Of a stretch of 64,000 nucleotides of DNA, positions 50,336 through 58,153 are shown piece after piece. The stretch is from contig NZ_FMIA01000002.1 of NCBI RefSeq assembly GCF_900091615.1, positions 3,596,001 to 3,660,000 of the forward strand, written 5' to 3'. The translations under genes and the position numbers were made by a program. Position 1 is the stretch's first letter, and the number at the start of each line of letters is the position of its first letter. The stretch comes from Micromonospora yangpuensis. Its GTDB lineage: Bacteria; Actinomycetota; Actinomycetes; Mycobacteriales; Micromonosporaceae. The notes under the pieces are model-generated. The model was given only the letters and a program-made list of their open reading frames with translations, did no database searches and was not told the origin of the DNA.

Positions 50336-51471
50336 CCAACCCGCTGGTCGCCGCGGCGGCAGAGACCGGACCCACCCCCTGGGCCGGCGTCTGGATCCTG
50401 GAGGACATCGAGCTCATCCACACCGGCATCCGCGACGGCAACTGGATCGACGGCACCCTCGGCGTCATCAGCGCCAGCCTCGACAGCCTCGCCCTGGTCT
50501 CCGACCCCGCCGGCGCCCTCCTGCAGTACGGCATCGCCTGGCTCATCGAACACGTCAAACCCCTCACCGAAGCCCTCGACTGGCTCGCCGGCGACCCCGC
50601 CCAGATCACCGCCCACGCCCACACCTGGCGCAACACCGCCGCCAGCCTCCACGACGACGCCGCCGACCTCACCCGCGACACCCGCACCGACCTCACCGAC
50701 TGGCACGGCCCCGCCGCCACCGCCTACCGCACCTGGGCCCACCAACAACACCAGGCCATCACCGGCCTCGCCCACGCCGCCGACACCCTCGCCACCATCA
50801 CCGAAACCAGCGCTGGCCTCGTCGCCGCCGTCCGACTCCTCGTCCGCGACGCCATCGCCACCTGCGTCTCCCGCCTCACCGTGTACGCCATCGAACTCGT
50901 CGCCACCGCCGGCCTCGCCACCCCCCTCGTCATCGAACAGGTCACCACCCTCGTCGCCGCCTGGGCCGCCCGCATCACCAAACTCCTCCGCGCCCTCATC
51001 ACCAGCCTCCGCCACCTCATCCCCACCACCCGCCGCCTCGCCGACCTCATCAACAACCTCAAACAAGCACTCCAACGGCTGGGGTCAGCGCCAGCCGACG
51101 TCGACACTCTGAGCAGGGTACGTAGAAGAGGCGCCGGGCCACGAATGCCGATGAACCTTCAGTCGGTGCAGACGATCGCAAGCAAGTACCACATCGATAT
51201 CTCGGACATCCAGGTCAGTATCAACAACAGAATGTCGGGCGTATGCGGGGTAACCAAACCGGACCAATCCGTCACGCTTTGCCGCGATGCTTTCCGCAGC
51301 GAAGAGGACTTGGCCCGTACCCTTGAACACGAACGCTTCCACGTCTCGGAGCTTCGGAGCGGCCTCCCCTACCCGACAGCCAAGCAGGCCGAGGCCTTCG
51401 AGGACCGTGCCTACATCCATGAGCAACAGTGGTGGGAGAATCAGCCCCAGCGACCTGACGGGAGCCGTTGA
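50332..51471 (+). CDS. WXG-type secretion target with C-terminal HExxH (metallopeptidase-like) domain, candidate polymorphic toxin
   Basis: A 379-residue protein in two unlike parts. Residues 1-245 are helical and include a WXG-type turn (TDWHGPAATAYRTW, near residue 125), as in Type VII secretion targets, then hydrophobic helices. This half uses almost only C-ending codons. From about residue 245 the DNA is AT-richer with mixed codons. This C-terminal 130 residues contain H333-E334-R-F-H337 (LEHERFHVSEL), a zinc-peptidase HExxH motif, and E357 in AFEDRAY as a possible third ligand. The next gene overlaps by one base. Conserved export half, variable tail and coupled partner fit a polymorphic toxin. 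No secretion machinery is in the window. Confidence 0.65.
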   Translation: MTNPLVAAAAETGPTPWAGVWILEDIELIHTGIRDGNWIDGTLGVISASLDSLALVSDPAGALLQYGIAWLIEHVKPLTEALDWLAGDPAQITAHAHTWRNTAASLHDDAADLTRDTRTDLTDWHGPAATAYRTWAHQQHQAITGLAHAADTLATITETSAGLVAAVRLLVRDAIATCVSRLTVYAIELVATAGLATPLVIEQVTTLVAAWAARITKLLRALITSLRHLIPTTRRLADLINNLKQALQRLGSAPADVDTLSRVRRRGAGPRMPMNLQSVQTIASKYHIDISDIQVSINNRMSGVCGVTKPDQSVTLCRDAFRSEEDLARTLEHERFHVSELRSGLPYPTAKQAEAFEDRAYIHEQQWWENQPQRPDGSR

Positions 51472-51755
51472 TGGCGAGTTTCGACGACTGGCTTGAAGCC
51501 TACGATCACGTCTACCGTACTTCGCCAGGTTCATCCGATCTGCCCTGCCCGAACTGCGGCCGCTCCACGCTACGGCTCGTTTTCACGGGACCGCCCGACA
51601 TGGACGTCGGATACGCCTCTTTCTGGTGTGACACCTGTCTGGAGGGCATCCACATCTCACGGGCCGTCATACCTGCCGGTGCCATCGTCCGCTCCCTGGC
51701 TACCGCAGCTGCCGAACGCGTACCTGCGGTTCCGGACTATCACCTCGCGGTTTGA
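51471..51755 (+). CDS. Small zinc-ribbon protein, candidate immunity partner
   Basis: A 94-residue protein with C26-x2-C29 and C53-x2-C56, likely one zinc ribbon, and an acidic N-terminus (FDDWLEAYDHVY). ATG 51471 overlaps the stop of the HExxH gene by one base (TGATG) after GGGAG, so it is made with it. It has the AT-richer style of the upstream gene's C-terminal half. The size, position and acidity fit an immunity protein; direct family evidence is lacking. Confidence 0.6.
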   Translation: MASFDDWLEAYDHVYRTSPGSSDLPCPNCGRSTLRLVFTGPPDMDVGYASFWCDTCLEGIHISRAVIPAGAIVRSLATAAAERVPAVPDYHLAV

Positions 51756-51840
51756 TCACCGCGCCAGGTTGTCGTCAGCGCTGAGGCGCTTTCGGGGAGC
51801 AGTGCGAGCACGTTCCCATTGCCGGGAAGAGGCCGATCGG

Positions 51841-52815
51841 TCACAGCCCCGCGACCAGCAGTCGCATCGACCGGATGGCCGACCGTACCTCCTGGAGGTA
51901 GTGGGCGGCGGTGAGGGCCGGACCGGGTCGGCCGTTCATCATGCCCGCCGGGTCGACACCGATCGTCTCCACCGCACAGCCGTACGGGATGCCGAGCACC
52001 CGGATCGCGTCGGCATGCTGGAACGGCACGAAATGCTCCGTGGTGACCAGCAGGACCCGCTGTCCCGGTCCCAGCCGCCCCACCGACTCCGCCCAGAAGG
52101 TGCAGGTGTCGGCGGTGTTGGCCCGACGCCCCGGGTCGGAGGAGGGCGCGGCGAGGACCCGGATCCGCGTACCCCCCGGCGTCCGGTACTCCCGGGTCCG
52201 GCAGGAGTCCTGCGGCCGGTCGGCCACCATCGCCCCGGAGTCGCCACCGCGCACCGCGTCGGGAAAGCTCGCGCGCACGGCGATGTCCATGGCGTCGAAC
52301 TCGTCGCCGCACTCCCCCAGCGCCCACTCCACCGCCATCGCCCGCTCCGGCGCGGTCAGCGGCCGGAAGCTGCCCAGCCCGCAGACCTCCGGACTGTCGA
52401 TACTCCCGTCCAGCAGCCCGGCCGCGTGACCGGCCCGCGCCAGGCAACCCCGCAGCAGCCCGCCGTGGATCAGCACGTGATCGTAGGCCCGCCCGTCGGG
52501 CAGGTCACGGTGGCGCAACCCGAGCGCGGCAGCCGCCGCCACCACCCGCGCGGTCACCTCCACCGAAAATTCCGTGGGTACGGCCGCAGCCCGCTCCCGG
52601 CCACGCCGGAAGTCCCAGTGCCGGGCCGAGATCTCCTCCAGCCCGGTCAACACCGCGCCGATGTCACCGGTGGGCCACCGCTGCCCGAAGCACTCCACCA
52701 GATCCCGCAGCGCGGTGGAGGTCACCCAGTCGGTGATCTCCGCACGCAGGGTGTCGACGTCCGACTCGGCCCGTCCCCGCCACTGCGGCAGCCCCACCCG
52801 CACCCCGTTGACCAT
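51841..52815 (-). CDS. Uncharacterised protein, possible DUF218/YdcF-like C-terminal half
   Basis: A 324-residue soluble protein. ATG 52815 is chosen because GAGAGGTAG lies 6 bases upstream; the frame is open to GTG 52851. The part ADTCTFWAESVGRLGPGQRV, LLVTTEHFVPFQHADAIRVL recalls the DUF218 fold's strand-helix pattern, but the match is weak. The N-terminal half (VNGVRVGLPQWRGRAESDVD ...) is not recognised. It separates the toxin-like pair from the GntR-like trio. Confidence 0.55.
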   Translation of the reverse strand: MVNGVRVGLPQWRGRAESDVDTLRAEITDWVTSTALRDLVECFGQRWPTGDIGAVLTGLEEISARHWDFRRGRERAAAVPTEFSVEVTARVVAAAAALGLRHRDLPDGRAYDHVLIHGGLLRGCLARAGHAAGLLDGSIDSPEVCGLGSFRPLTAPERAMAVEWALGECGDEFDAMDIAVRASFPDAVRGGDSGAMVADRPQDSCRTREYRTPGGTRIRVLAAPSSDPGRRANTADTCTFWAESVGRLGPGQRVLLVTTEHFVPFQHADAIRVLGIPYGCAVETIGVDPAGMMNGRPGPALTAAHYLQEVRSAIRSMRLLVAGL

Positions 52816-53136
52816 CAGCGCTACCTCTCGGATCGTCCCGTCCTCGGACACGAAGATCCAAAATACCCAAGCAGCTCACTCAGACCGACCTACCACGTCG
52901 CGCCCCGCTGGACCACCCGAAGCACTCGCCGGTCCACCCTCCCCACGCCCCCGCGAGGTGCCCGCCACCGGCTGACGGCCCCGACCCCGGCCCGATCGCC
53001 GCCCGTTGTGACACTCACCGAGCGCCGTGGGGCACCACCGTCACAGATGTCCCACAACAACCAGGATGTTGTCCCCACCTGTCCGCCCGAGACCACTACA
53101 ACCAGGAAGCTGTCGCCTGCCGGCGCTGCCGGAGCG

Positions 53137-53376
53137 TCAGGGCTCGCGCGTCCACAGTCGAGGGTCGTTCACGAAGACGCCCTTGCCCTGGTGCCGCCGA
53201 ATCACCCGCAACGCCTCCAGCCGGACGTAGACCATCTGGATCGTGGTGGTCCCGACGGCGTTGTCCGCCGCCAGTTGGGCGATCGAGGGCAGCTTCTCCC
53301 CGGGATTGAGCCGTTTGCTCTTGACGGCGGCGACGATGTCCTCGGCGATACGTATGTAGTCAGGGGTCGAAGGCAT
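53137..53376 (-). CDS. One-domain GntR-like winged-helix protein (copy 1)
   Basis: A 79-residue protein that is nearly only a GntR DNA-binding domain: DYIRIAEDIVAAVKSKRLNP, GEKLPSIAQLA, TTTIQMVYVRLEALRVI, then the wing RRHQGKGVFVNDPRLW. There is no effector domain. ATG 53376 follows GAGGAG. It is the first of three tandem paralogues. Single-domain GntR-like proteins are frequent in mobile and actinobacterial accessory regions and may control short local operons. Confidence 0.8.
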   Translation of the reverse strand: MPSTPDYIRIAEDIVAAVKSKRLNPGEKLPSIAQLAADNAVGTTTIQMVYVRLEALRVIRRHQGKGVFVNDPRLWTREP

Positions 53377-53446
53377 GGCGCTCCTCGGGAGTCGGCGCAG
53401 GCTGTCGTCCGCCCAGCCGAGGTATGCAGGTTTGGCCGAGCGAGGT

Positions 53447-53686
53447 TCAAGGTTCGCGCATCCACAGCCGGGGATCGTTCACGAACACGCCCTTGCCCTG
53501 GTGCCGCCGAATCACCCGTAGACCTTCCAGGCGGACGTAGGCCATCTTGATCGTGGATGGGCTGACCTCGTGAATCTCCTCCAACTCGGCGATCGAGGGC
53601 AGCTTGTCGCCCGACTTCAAGCGGCCGGTGTGCACTGCGGCGACGATGTCATCGGCGATGCGGACGTAGTCGGCGGTAGTCGGCAT
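53447..53686 (-). CDS. One-domain GntR-like winged-helix protein (copy 2)
   Basis: A 79-residue paralogue. DYVRIADDIVAAVHTGRLKS, then the recognition region IAELEEIHEVSPSTIKMAYV differs from the other two copies, but the ending LRVIRRHQGKGVFVNDPRLW is the same. ATG 53686 follows GGGAAGGG. Separated from copy 1 by 70 bases. Confidence 0.8.
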   Translation of the reverse strand: MPTTADYVRIADDIVAAVHTGRLKSGDKLPSIAELEEIHEVSPSTIKMAYVRLEGLRVIRRHQGKGVFVNDPRLWMREP

Positions 53687-53762
53687 AGCCCTTCCCTGTT
53701 GGGCACGAAGATCCGATCAGGCAAGGTGCACTCTCAAGAGTTGCGGCCCCATCGATACGGCG

Positions 53763-54002
53763 TCAGGGCTCGCGCATCCACAGCCGAGGGTCGTTCACGA
53801 AGACGCCCTTGCCCTGGTGCCGCCGAATCACCCGCAACGCCTCCAGCCGCACGTAGGCCAACTGGACGGTCCCGTAGCTGACCCCGTAGCGCTTGCGGGT
53901 CTCGTCGACCGAGGGCAGGCGGTCACCTGGCTTGAGCCTGCCGGCCTGCACGTCGGTGATGACGTCGTCGGCGATGCGTAGATATCCGGCTGACTCGGGC
54001 AT
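53763..54002 (-). CDS. One-domain GntR-like winged-helix protein (copy 3)
   Basis: A 79-residue paralogue. GYLRIADDVITDVQAGRLKP and VDETRKRYGVSYGTVQLAYV diverge from the others while the wing is identical to copy 2. ATG 54002 follows GAGGAGTG. The last part (53761-53854) is nearly identical in DNA to 53135-53229 of copy 1. It is probably the first gene transcribed, from the AT-rich region 54020-54100. Confidence 0.8.
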   Translation of the reverse strand: MPESAGYLRIADDVITDVQAGRLKPGDRLPSVDETRKRYGVSYGTVQLAYVRLEALRVIRRHQGKGVFVNDPRLWMREP

Positions 54003-54007
54003 GTCAC

Positions 54008-54116
54008 TCCTCGCGTGGCAACCCGATTCGACCACAACCAAAACATCTCCACAAAGTTCTTTGACTTCACCATGTTCCCTAGTTATGTTTACCGAGAGTC
54101 GTCCTCGCGTGGCAAC
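54008..54116. repeat. 15-base direct repeat flanking an AT-rich promoter region
   Basis: TCCTCGCGTGGCAAC occurs at 54008-54022 and 54102-54116. Between them lies the most AT-rich stretch of the window (about 54025-54095), which probably holds the promoter of the GntR-like genes. The repeat may be duplicated operator or leader. Confidence 0.5.
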
Positions 54117-54323
54117 GGGTACGGCTCACCCCCTCCGTCGGGGCGGGTGCGTGCGTCGTGCCCGTACCTGTTCCGGCCGTTCAGGGCTGGCCGTGTGGTC
54201 GTACCGCCGATTGGGGCTGCGACGGCGTGGCCGGCGGGGCCGTCCGCAGCCGGCGGTGGACGGCCCCGCCTCCACCCCACCGCGGCACGTCCCGCGCTCC
54301 CCCATGCTCCGGAAAGGATCGTC

Positions 54324-54620
54324 GTGGCTCAGGTGTACCGCTCCGGCCAGCCCCTCGGGACCGGCCGGCCGGCCCGGCTGACGCCCCGCGAGGTGCGCTA
54401 CCGGCGGTTCGAGCCGCGGTGGCGCGGCCTCGACCCCGCCGAGGTACGCGACTTCCAGGCCAGGCTGGCCGACGAGCTGGCCACCCTGCACGAGGAGGTA
54501 CGGCTGCTCGGTCAGGAGAACGACCGGCTCAAGCGGGCGCTGCGGGACTGGCAGACCATGCACGCCCGGGAGTGTCGCCCGCCGGAGGAGTTCACCCCGC
54601 CCCACCAGGGCCGCTGGTGA
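54324..54620 (+). CDS. DivIVA-domain protein
   Basis: A 98-residue DivIVA-like protein: LTPREVRYRRFEPRWRGLDP then a coiled coil FQARLADELATLHEEVRLLG. The family usually marks poles or septa; short versions occur in actinobacterial accessory regions. GTG 54324 follows GGAAAGGA. The frame is open to 54015, but the extra residues are low quality. It overlaps the next gene by 4 bases. Confidence 0.8.
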   Translation: MAQVYRSGQPLGTGRPARLTPREVRYRRFEPRWRGLDPAEVRDFQARLADELATLHEEVRLLGQENDRLKRALRDWQTMHARECRPPEEFTPPHQGRW

Positions 54621-54937
54621 GCGGTGCGCCGACCCTGGGCCGCCCGCGCCCCGGTGACCTGCTGATCGTGGACCGCCGGGCCTCGGTGCAGTTCGCCGGG
54701 GCCCGCGCCCTCATCTTCCGCGTGGTCTCCGTCAGCGACCAGCCGACGTACCACGGCTGGGTCTGGCTGACCGGCTACGTCGTCGACCAGGCGGGCCTGG
54801 CCACCGCCAAACGCGAGATCTACGTCCAGTTCGCCGGCCTCCGCCCCGCCGCACCGCCACCCCTACCGACGCAGAGCAGGCGACGAGCCACCGACACGCT
54901 CGGCCCAACGCCCCACAAGACCCGTGCCGTCGATTAG
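54617..54937 (+). CDS. Uncharacterised small protein coupled to DivIVA gene
   Basis: A 106-residue protein: a beta-rich body (GDLLIVDRRASVQFAGARAL, IFRVVSVSDQPTYHGWVWLT, GYVVDQAGLATAKREIYVQF) followed by a 30-residue disordered tail. The GTG start overlaps the DivIVA-gene stop. The pairing with a DivIVA-domain gene is likely functional. No family name recognised. Confidence 0.65.
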   Translation: MSGAPTLGRPRPGDLLIVDRRASVQFAGARALIFRVVSVSDQPTYHGWVWLTGYVVDQAGLATAKREIYVQFAGLRPAAPPPLPTQSRRRATDTLGPTPHKTRAVD

Positions 54938-54947
54938 CATCAATCGA
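54930..54947. promoter_or_regulatory. Palindrome TCGATT-n6-AATCGA before the oxygenase cassette
   Basis: Six-base arms with a 6-base spacer overlap the stop codon of the preceding gene and lie 38 bases before ATG 54985. The AT-rich sequence contrasts with its surroundings and probably marks the promoter/operator of the 54985-58009 cassette. Confidence 0.45.
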
Positions 54948-54984
54948 TAAAGCAGGGCACCCCCGTCTACCTAACGGACGGAAG

Positions 54985-55716
54985 ATGCGACTACTGCGGG
55001 CCGACGGCGACACCGAGATCGAACGCACACTGGCACCGGCCGTCCTGGCCAGAGATGGCCTGGTGTTGGTCAAACAGTGCGCCGTGGCGGAGTTGACCGA
55101 GTTTCTCCAATCCTGGACTCGCCCCTTCAAGCATCCACACGAAACCAGAGCGGGGCTGACCGTCATCAGGGCCAGCCGTGGGGCCAGCGGATCGGCCAAT
55201 CTGGCCGCGTTCTCCTGCGCCGCGCTGCGTCCACACACCGATCGCAGCCTTCATCCACGACCACCGGCAATCGTGGCCAGCGTGATGGTGCAACCCGCCT
55301 CGGTGGGCGGCCACGCCCTACTGGTAGACGGGGCGACTCTCTCTGCGTCTCTTGTGGACCGTTGTGGTTCTGCAACCGTCGCACGGTTGCGTCTGACGGA
55401 TGCCAACGGCAGAGTCGGCCCGGTGATTGCGACGCTCGACTCCGACGGGCTCGCCCAGTTTCGGTACCGTGACGATGAGATCGCCCGTCCGGACGGGCCG
55501 ACCGACGCGGTGATGGCGCTACGGCAGCTCATCGCGCAGACCACGCGGCAGCTGACACTGCAGGTGGGCGAGGGCTACATTCTGCACAACCACCGGATCC
55601 TGCACGGTCGCACCGCCTTCACCGGTAGCCGCCAACTCATCCGGTTGCTCGGCACTGTCGACGACGATCACCCACACGCGTGGTTGAACCAAGGATTCCC
55701 GAGTGCGTACGCCTAG
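54985..55716 (+). CDS. Fe(II)/2-oxoglutarate-dependent oxygenase, TauD/TfdA-like
   Basis: A 243-residue oxygenase, short for the family. The iron triad appears as H84-x-D86 (RPHTDRSL) with the distal His at H207 (HNHRILHGRTAF). Arg 216 or 220 (SRQLIRLL) could bind 2-oxoglutarate. The double-stranded beta-helix strands lie between (IVASVMVQPASVGGHALLVD). ATG 54985 is preceded by GGACGGAAG. It opens a four-gene cassette with overlapping or close genes. The substrate is not evident; a clavaminate-synthase-like hydroxylation is possible. Confidence 0.75.
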   Translation: MRLLRADGDTEIERTLAPAVLARDGLVLVKQCAVAELTEFLQSWTRPFKHPHETRAGLTVIRASRGASGSANLAAFSCAALRPHTDRSLHPRPPAIVASVMVQPASVGGHALLVDGATLSASLVDRCGSATVARLRLTDANGRVGPVIATLDSDGLAQFRYRDDEIARPDGPTDAVMALRQLIAQTTRQLTLQVGEGYILHNHRILHGRTAFTGSRQLIRLLGTVDDDHPHAWLNQGFPSAYA

Positions 55717-56734
55717 ACCTCGGCAGTCTTCGCGCCGCCAGCCTGAGCACGTTGCCCTCACCACCGCCCTGGCCGGCGTGCCCGCCCCGGCGGACCGAGA
55801 CTTTCCCCTGGCGATTCGGGCGGCCATCGAGCCCTTTCCGGACCCGGAGGCCGGCCTGCAGCGCATCGTCGACGACACCTCCGTCCGCCGACGGCTGCGC
55901 TTCGCCGCTCTGTACGCGCTCCTGCTCCGCCTTCGACGGGAGGAACGGGCCGGCGAGTACGCAAGCACGGTCCGCCGGTACGAGGACGAATTCGCCGACG
56001 AGCCGTACTTCCACACCTTCCGGGCCATCGTGGCTCGGACGCGCGGCGATCTCGCGTCCCTGCGCAGCGCGGTCGAATACTCCCGACAGGCGGTCGCCGC
56101 GATGCCGAAGGTGGCAGCGGTCGTGCACCAGCTCGCAGCCTTCTGGGTCGAGTATCTGGAGCGCCTGGAGAGTCCCGACGGCGGCGTCCGGGACCTTGAC
56201 GAGGTGGAACGTAACGTCGACCGTGCGATCACCCTGTCCCAAGGCCGAGTAGCACACTACTTCGAGACGAAAGGCCGGGTGCTGGCGTTGCGTGGTGAGT
56301 TCGAGGCCGCGCGCTCGGCGGTCTCCCAGGCGATCGAGCTGGAGCCGCGCTCCTCCCGCGACCATCTACGCCGGATAACTCAGTACCAAACCACCCGGGT
56401 ACGCATCGATCTTCTCGAGGAACGGGCCCGCTGGGCGCAGGCGCACTCCCGGTTCCGCACCGAACTCACCGAGTTCAAGGTGCAGCAGTTGCAGCTTCTC
56501 GGTCTGCTGGCCGCAGTCGTGGCCTTTCTCGCCACCGCCAGCAACCTGGCCGGGCAGGTGCGAGGCGTGGACGGCATCCGTCTGCTCCTCGTGGCGTCCG
56601 GTGCGATCGGCATCGTGTTCGGTACCTTTTCTCTGGTCAACAACAGCAGAGTCGGCCGGGTGGCCACTGCTGTCCTGTTCAGTTGTGGGCTGATCGGGAT
56701 GGGTGTTTTCCTGCCGGTGACCTGGATGTCGTGA
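55703..56734 (+). CDS. TPR-like protein with C-terminal membrane segments
   Basis: A 343-residue protein. Residues 30-225 are helical with TPR-like features (AYFETKGRVLALRGEFEAAR-type motif: HYFETKGRVLALRGEFEAAR, then SAVSQAIELEPRSS). Residues about 245-343 include a coiled region and three membrane segments (LLGLLAAVVAFLATASNLAG, LLLVASGAIGIVFGTFSLV, AVLFSCGLIGMGVFLPV). The GTG start overlaps the oxygenase stop by 14 bases. The topology suggests a cytoplasmic scaffold tethered to the membrane. Function unknown. Confidence 0.7.
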   Translation: MRTPRPRQSSRRQPEHVALTTALAGVPAPADRDFPLAIRAAIEPFPDPEAGLQRIVDDTSVRRRLRFAALYALLLRLRREERAGEYASTVRRYEDEFADEPYFHTFRAIVARTRGDLASLRSAVEYSRQAVAAMPKVAAVVHQLAAFWVEYLERLESPDGGVRDLDEVERNVDRAITLSQGRVAHYFETKGRVLALRGEFEAARSAVSQAIELEPRSSRDHLRRITQYQTTRVRIDLLEERARWAQAHSRFRTELTEFKVQQLQLLGLLAAVVAFLATASNLAGQVRGVDGIRLLLVASGAIGIVFGTFSLVNNSRVGRVATAVLFSCGLIGMGVFLPVTWMS

Positions 56735-56748
56735 GAGACGGACCAGTG

Positions 56749-57549
56749 ATGAGAGTGCGGGACTCGATCACCACCCCTGGTGGCACACGCCCGAACGAGG
56801 ATCGGGTCGGTTACCGAGGCACCCTGGCCTGGGTGACCGACGGAGCCACCGATCTTTACCACGACGCCGTCCTGCCCGCCGAGAGCGACGTCCAATGGCT
56901 CGTCGACACCGTCGACGAGCTACTTGCCCAGGCAGGAGCCGGCCACTACCGGGGTCCGGCGGCAGCATTACTGAGCACGATCGCCGACGAGGTGGCCCGG
57001 CGACAGATCACGCTCGGCTTTCCCGACGAACGCGTGCCACCTGCCTGTTCCATCGTCCTCTGCGTCGACCAGGGCACGCATTACAACATCGGTCGCATCG
57101 GCGACGCCACCGCTGTCGTCACCGGTGCGGAATCCGCCGTACTCGCCACGGGGTACTTCGACCGGCGGGAGGCCACGGCCGTCGCCGCCGGTGGCGTGGA
57201 CCGGGCGGAGGTGACCCGCGCCATGCACCAGCGGCGACTGCACACCATGGCTGCCGGGGACGTCGAATCTGTCTTCTCCGGGCATCCCCGCCGGGCCCTG
57301 CGCCCGTACAGCGTCGTCGGTCGGTGGGGCGTGGACACCGCCATCCTGCTCTGCACCGACGGATTCGCGCGGCTTGTCACCGACTACCACATCTGTGCCG
57401 ACTGGCCGAAGGTTGTCGAGGTGAGCCTCCGGCAGGGCCTGGCATACCTGGAAAAACTCATCCGGGACGCCGAGGCCGCCCCCGGTGGCAGGGCTGGTCG
57501 GTTCAAACGCGCCGACGATGTCGCCGCCGTGTTGCTCCGACACGGCTGA
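56749..57549 (+). CDS. PP2C-like protein phosphatase
   Basis: A 266-residue PP2C-type Ser/Thr phosphatase homologue. Motifs in order: TRPNEDRVG (Asp for metal), AWVTDGATD, GRIGDATAVV, ILLCTDGFARL and the final FKRADDVAAVLL. This set includes the usual metal-binding Asp residues. ATG 56749 or GTG 56731 (overlapping the previous stop by GTGA) is the start. It would reverse Ser/Thr phosphorylation, possibly of the neighbouring TPR protein; this is inference. Confidence 0.78.
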   Translation: MRVRDSITTPGGTRPNEDRVGYRGTLAWVTDGATDLYHDAVLPAESDVQWLVDTVDELLAQAGAGHYRGPAAALLSTIADEVARRQITLGFPDERVPPACSIVLCVDQGTHYNIGRIGDATAVVTGAESAVLATGYFDRREATAVAAGGVDRAEVTRAMHQRRLHTMAAGDVESVFSGHPRRALRPYSVVGRWGVDTAILLCTDGFARLVTDYHICADWPKVVEVSLRQGLAYLEKLIRDAEAAPGGRAGRFKRADDVAAVLLRHG

Positions 57550-57565
57550 ATCTGGAAGGAATCCG

Positions 57566-58009
57566 ATGACCGAACGTCCGCCATATCTGGTGCAGCGCGG
57601 CCCCGGGTACGTCGAGTACCAGCTTCCGATCTCGGTGAAGCTGGTCGTGGACCACCACGGTCGGGTGCCGCTGCTCCGCAACGAACGCGACGAGTGGGAG
57701 CTGCCCGGCGGCAAGCTGGAGGTCGGCGAGACGCCCGAGGACGGGGTCTGCCGGGAGGTCGCGGAAGAGCTCGGGCTGACCGTCACCACCGTCGACATCG
57801 TCGACACCTGGGTCTACGAGATCACGCCGACCCGACACGTCTTCATCGTCAGTTACGGGACCCGGTACCTCGGCGAGGAACCGCTCGTCTACTCCGCCGA
57901 GCACAAGGAGTTGGGCGTCTTCTCCTACGACGAGGTGCCGGCCCTGCGCATGCCCGAGCCGTACAAGCGGACCATCGCCCGCTGGCGGGACCGCCTCCAG
58001 GTGGGTTGA
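57566..58009 (+). CDS. Nudix hydrolase
   Basis: A 147-residue Nudix protein. The box GGKLEVGETPEDGVCREVAE, then ELG, has the full Gx5Ex7REUxEExGU pattern and so should bind metal and cleave a nucleoside diphosphate linked to another group. ATG 57566 follows GGAAGGA. It closes the cassette, 16 bases after the PP2C-like gene. Substrate unknown. Confidence 0.87.
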   Translation: MTERPPYLVQRGPGYVEYQLPISVKLVVDHHGRVPLLRNERDEWELPGGKLEVGETPEDGVCREVAEELGLTVTTVDIVDTWVYEITPTRHVFIVSYGTRYLGEEPLVYSAEHKELGVFSYDEVPALRMPEPYKRTIARWRDRLQVG

Positions 58010-58153
58010 CCGGTTGCCTCAGCCGGCGGTAGCGGGCGAGTGGGGCGGTGACGGCACGGTGTGATCGTCATCCACCGGCCCTCTCGCATTCCGCCGATCC
58101 TGGCCGCCGCCCGCCCGGCGACGTCGTGGCGACGCCAGGCAGGCGGCCCCGAG

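Noticed and set aside
50251..51075. Gly/Glu/Asp-rich minus-strand frame opposite the WXG-type gene
   Set aside because: Product is GGGDEGGE-type low complexity, a mirror of the C-biased codons on the true strand.
53054..53072. ACAACA-n7-TGTTGT inverted repeat downstream of GntR-like copy 1
   Set aside because: Short arms and no gene start nearby; could be chance or a weak terminator.
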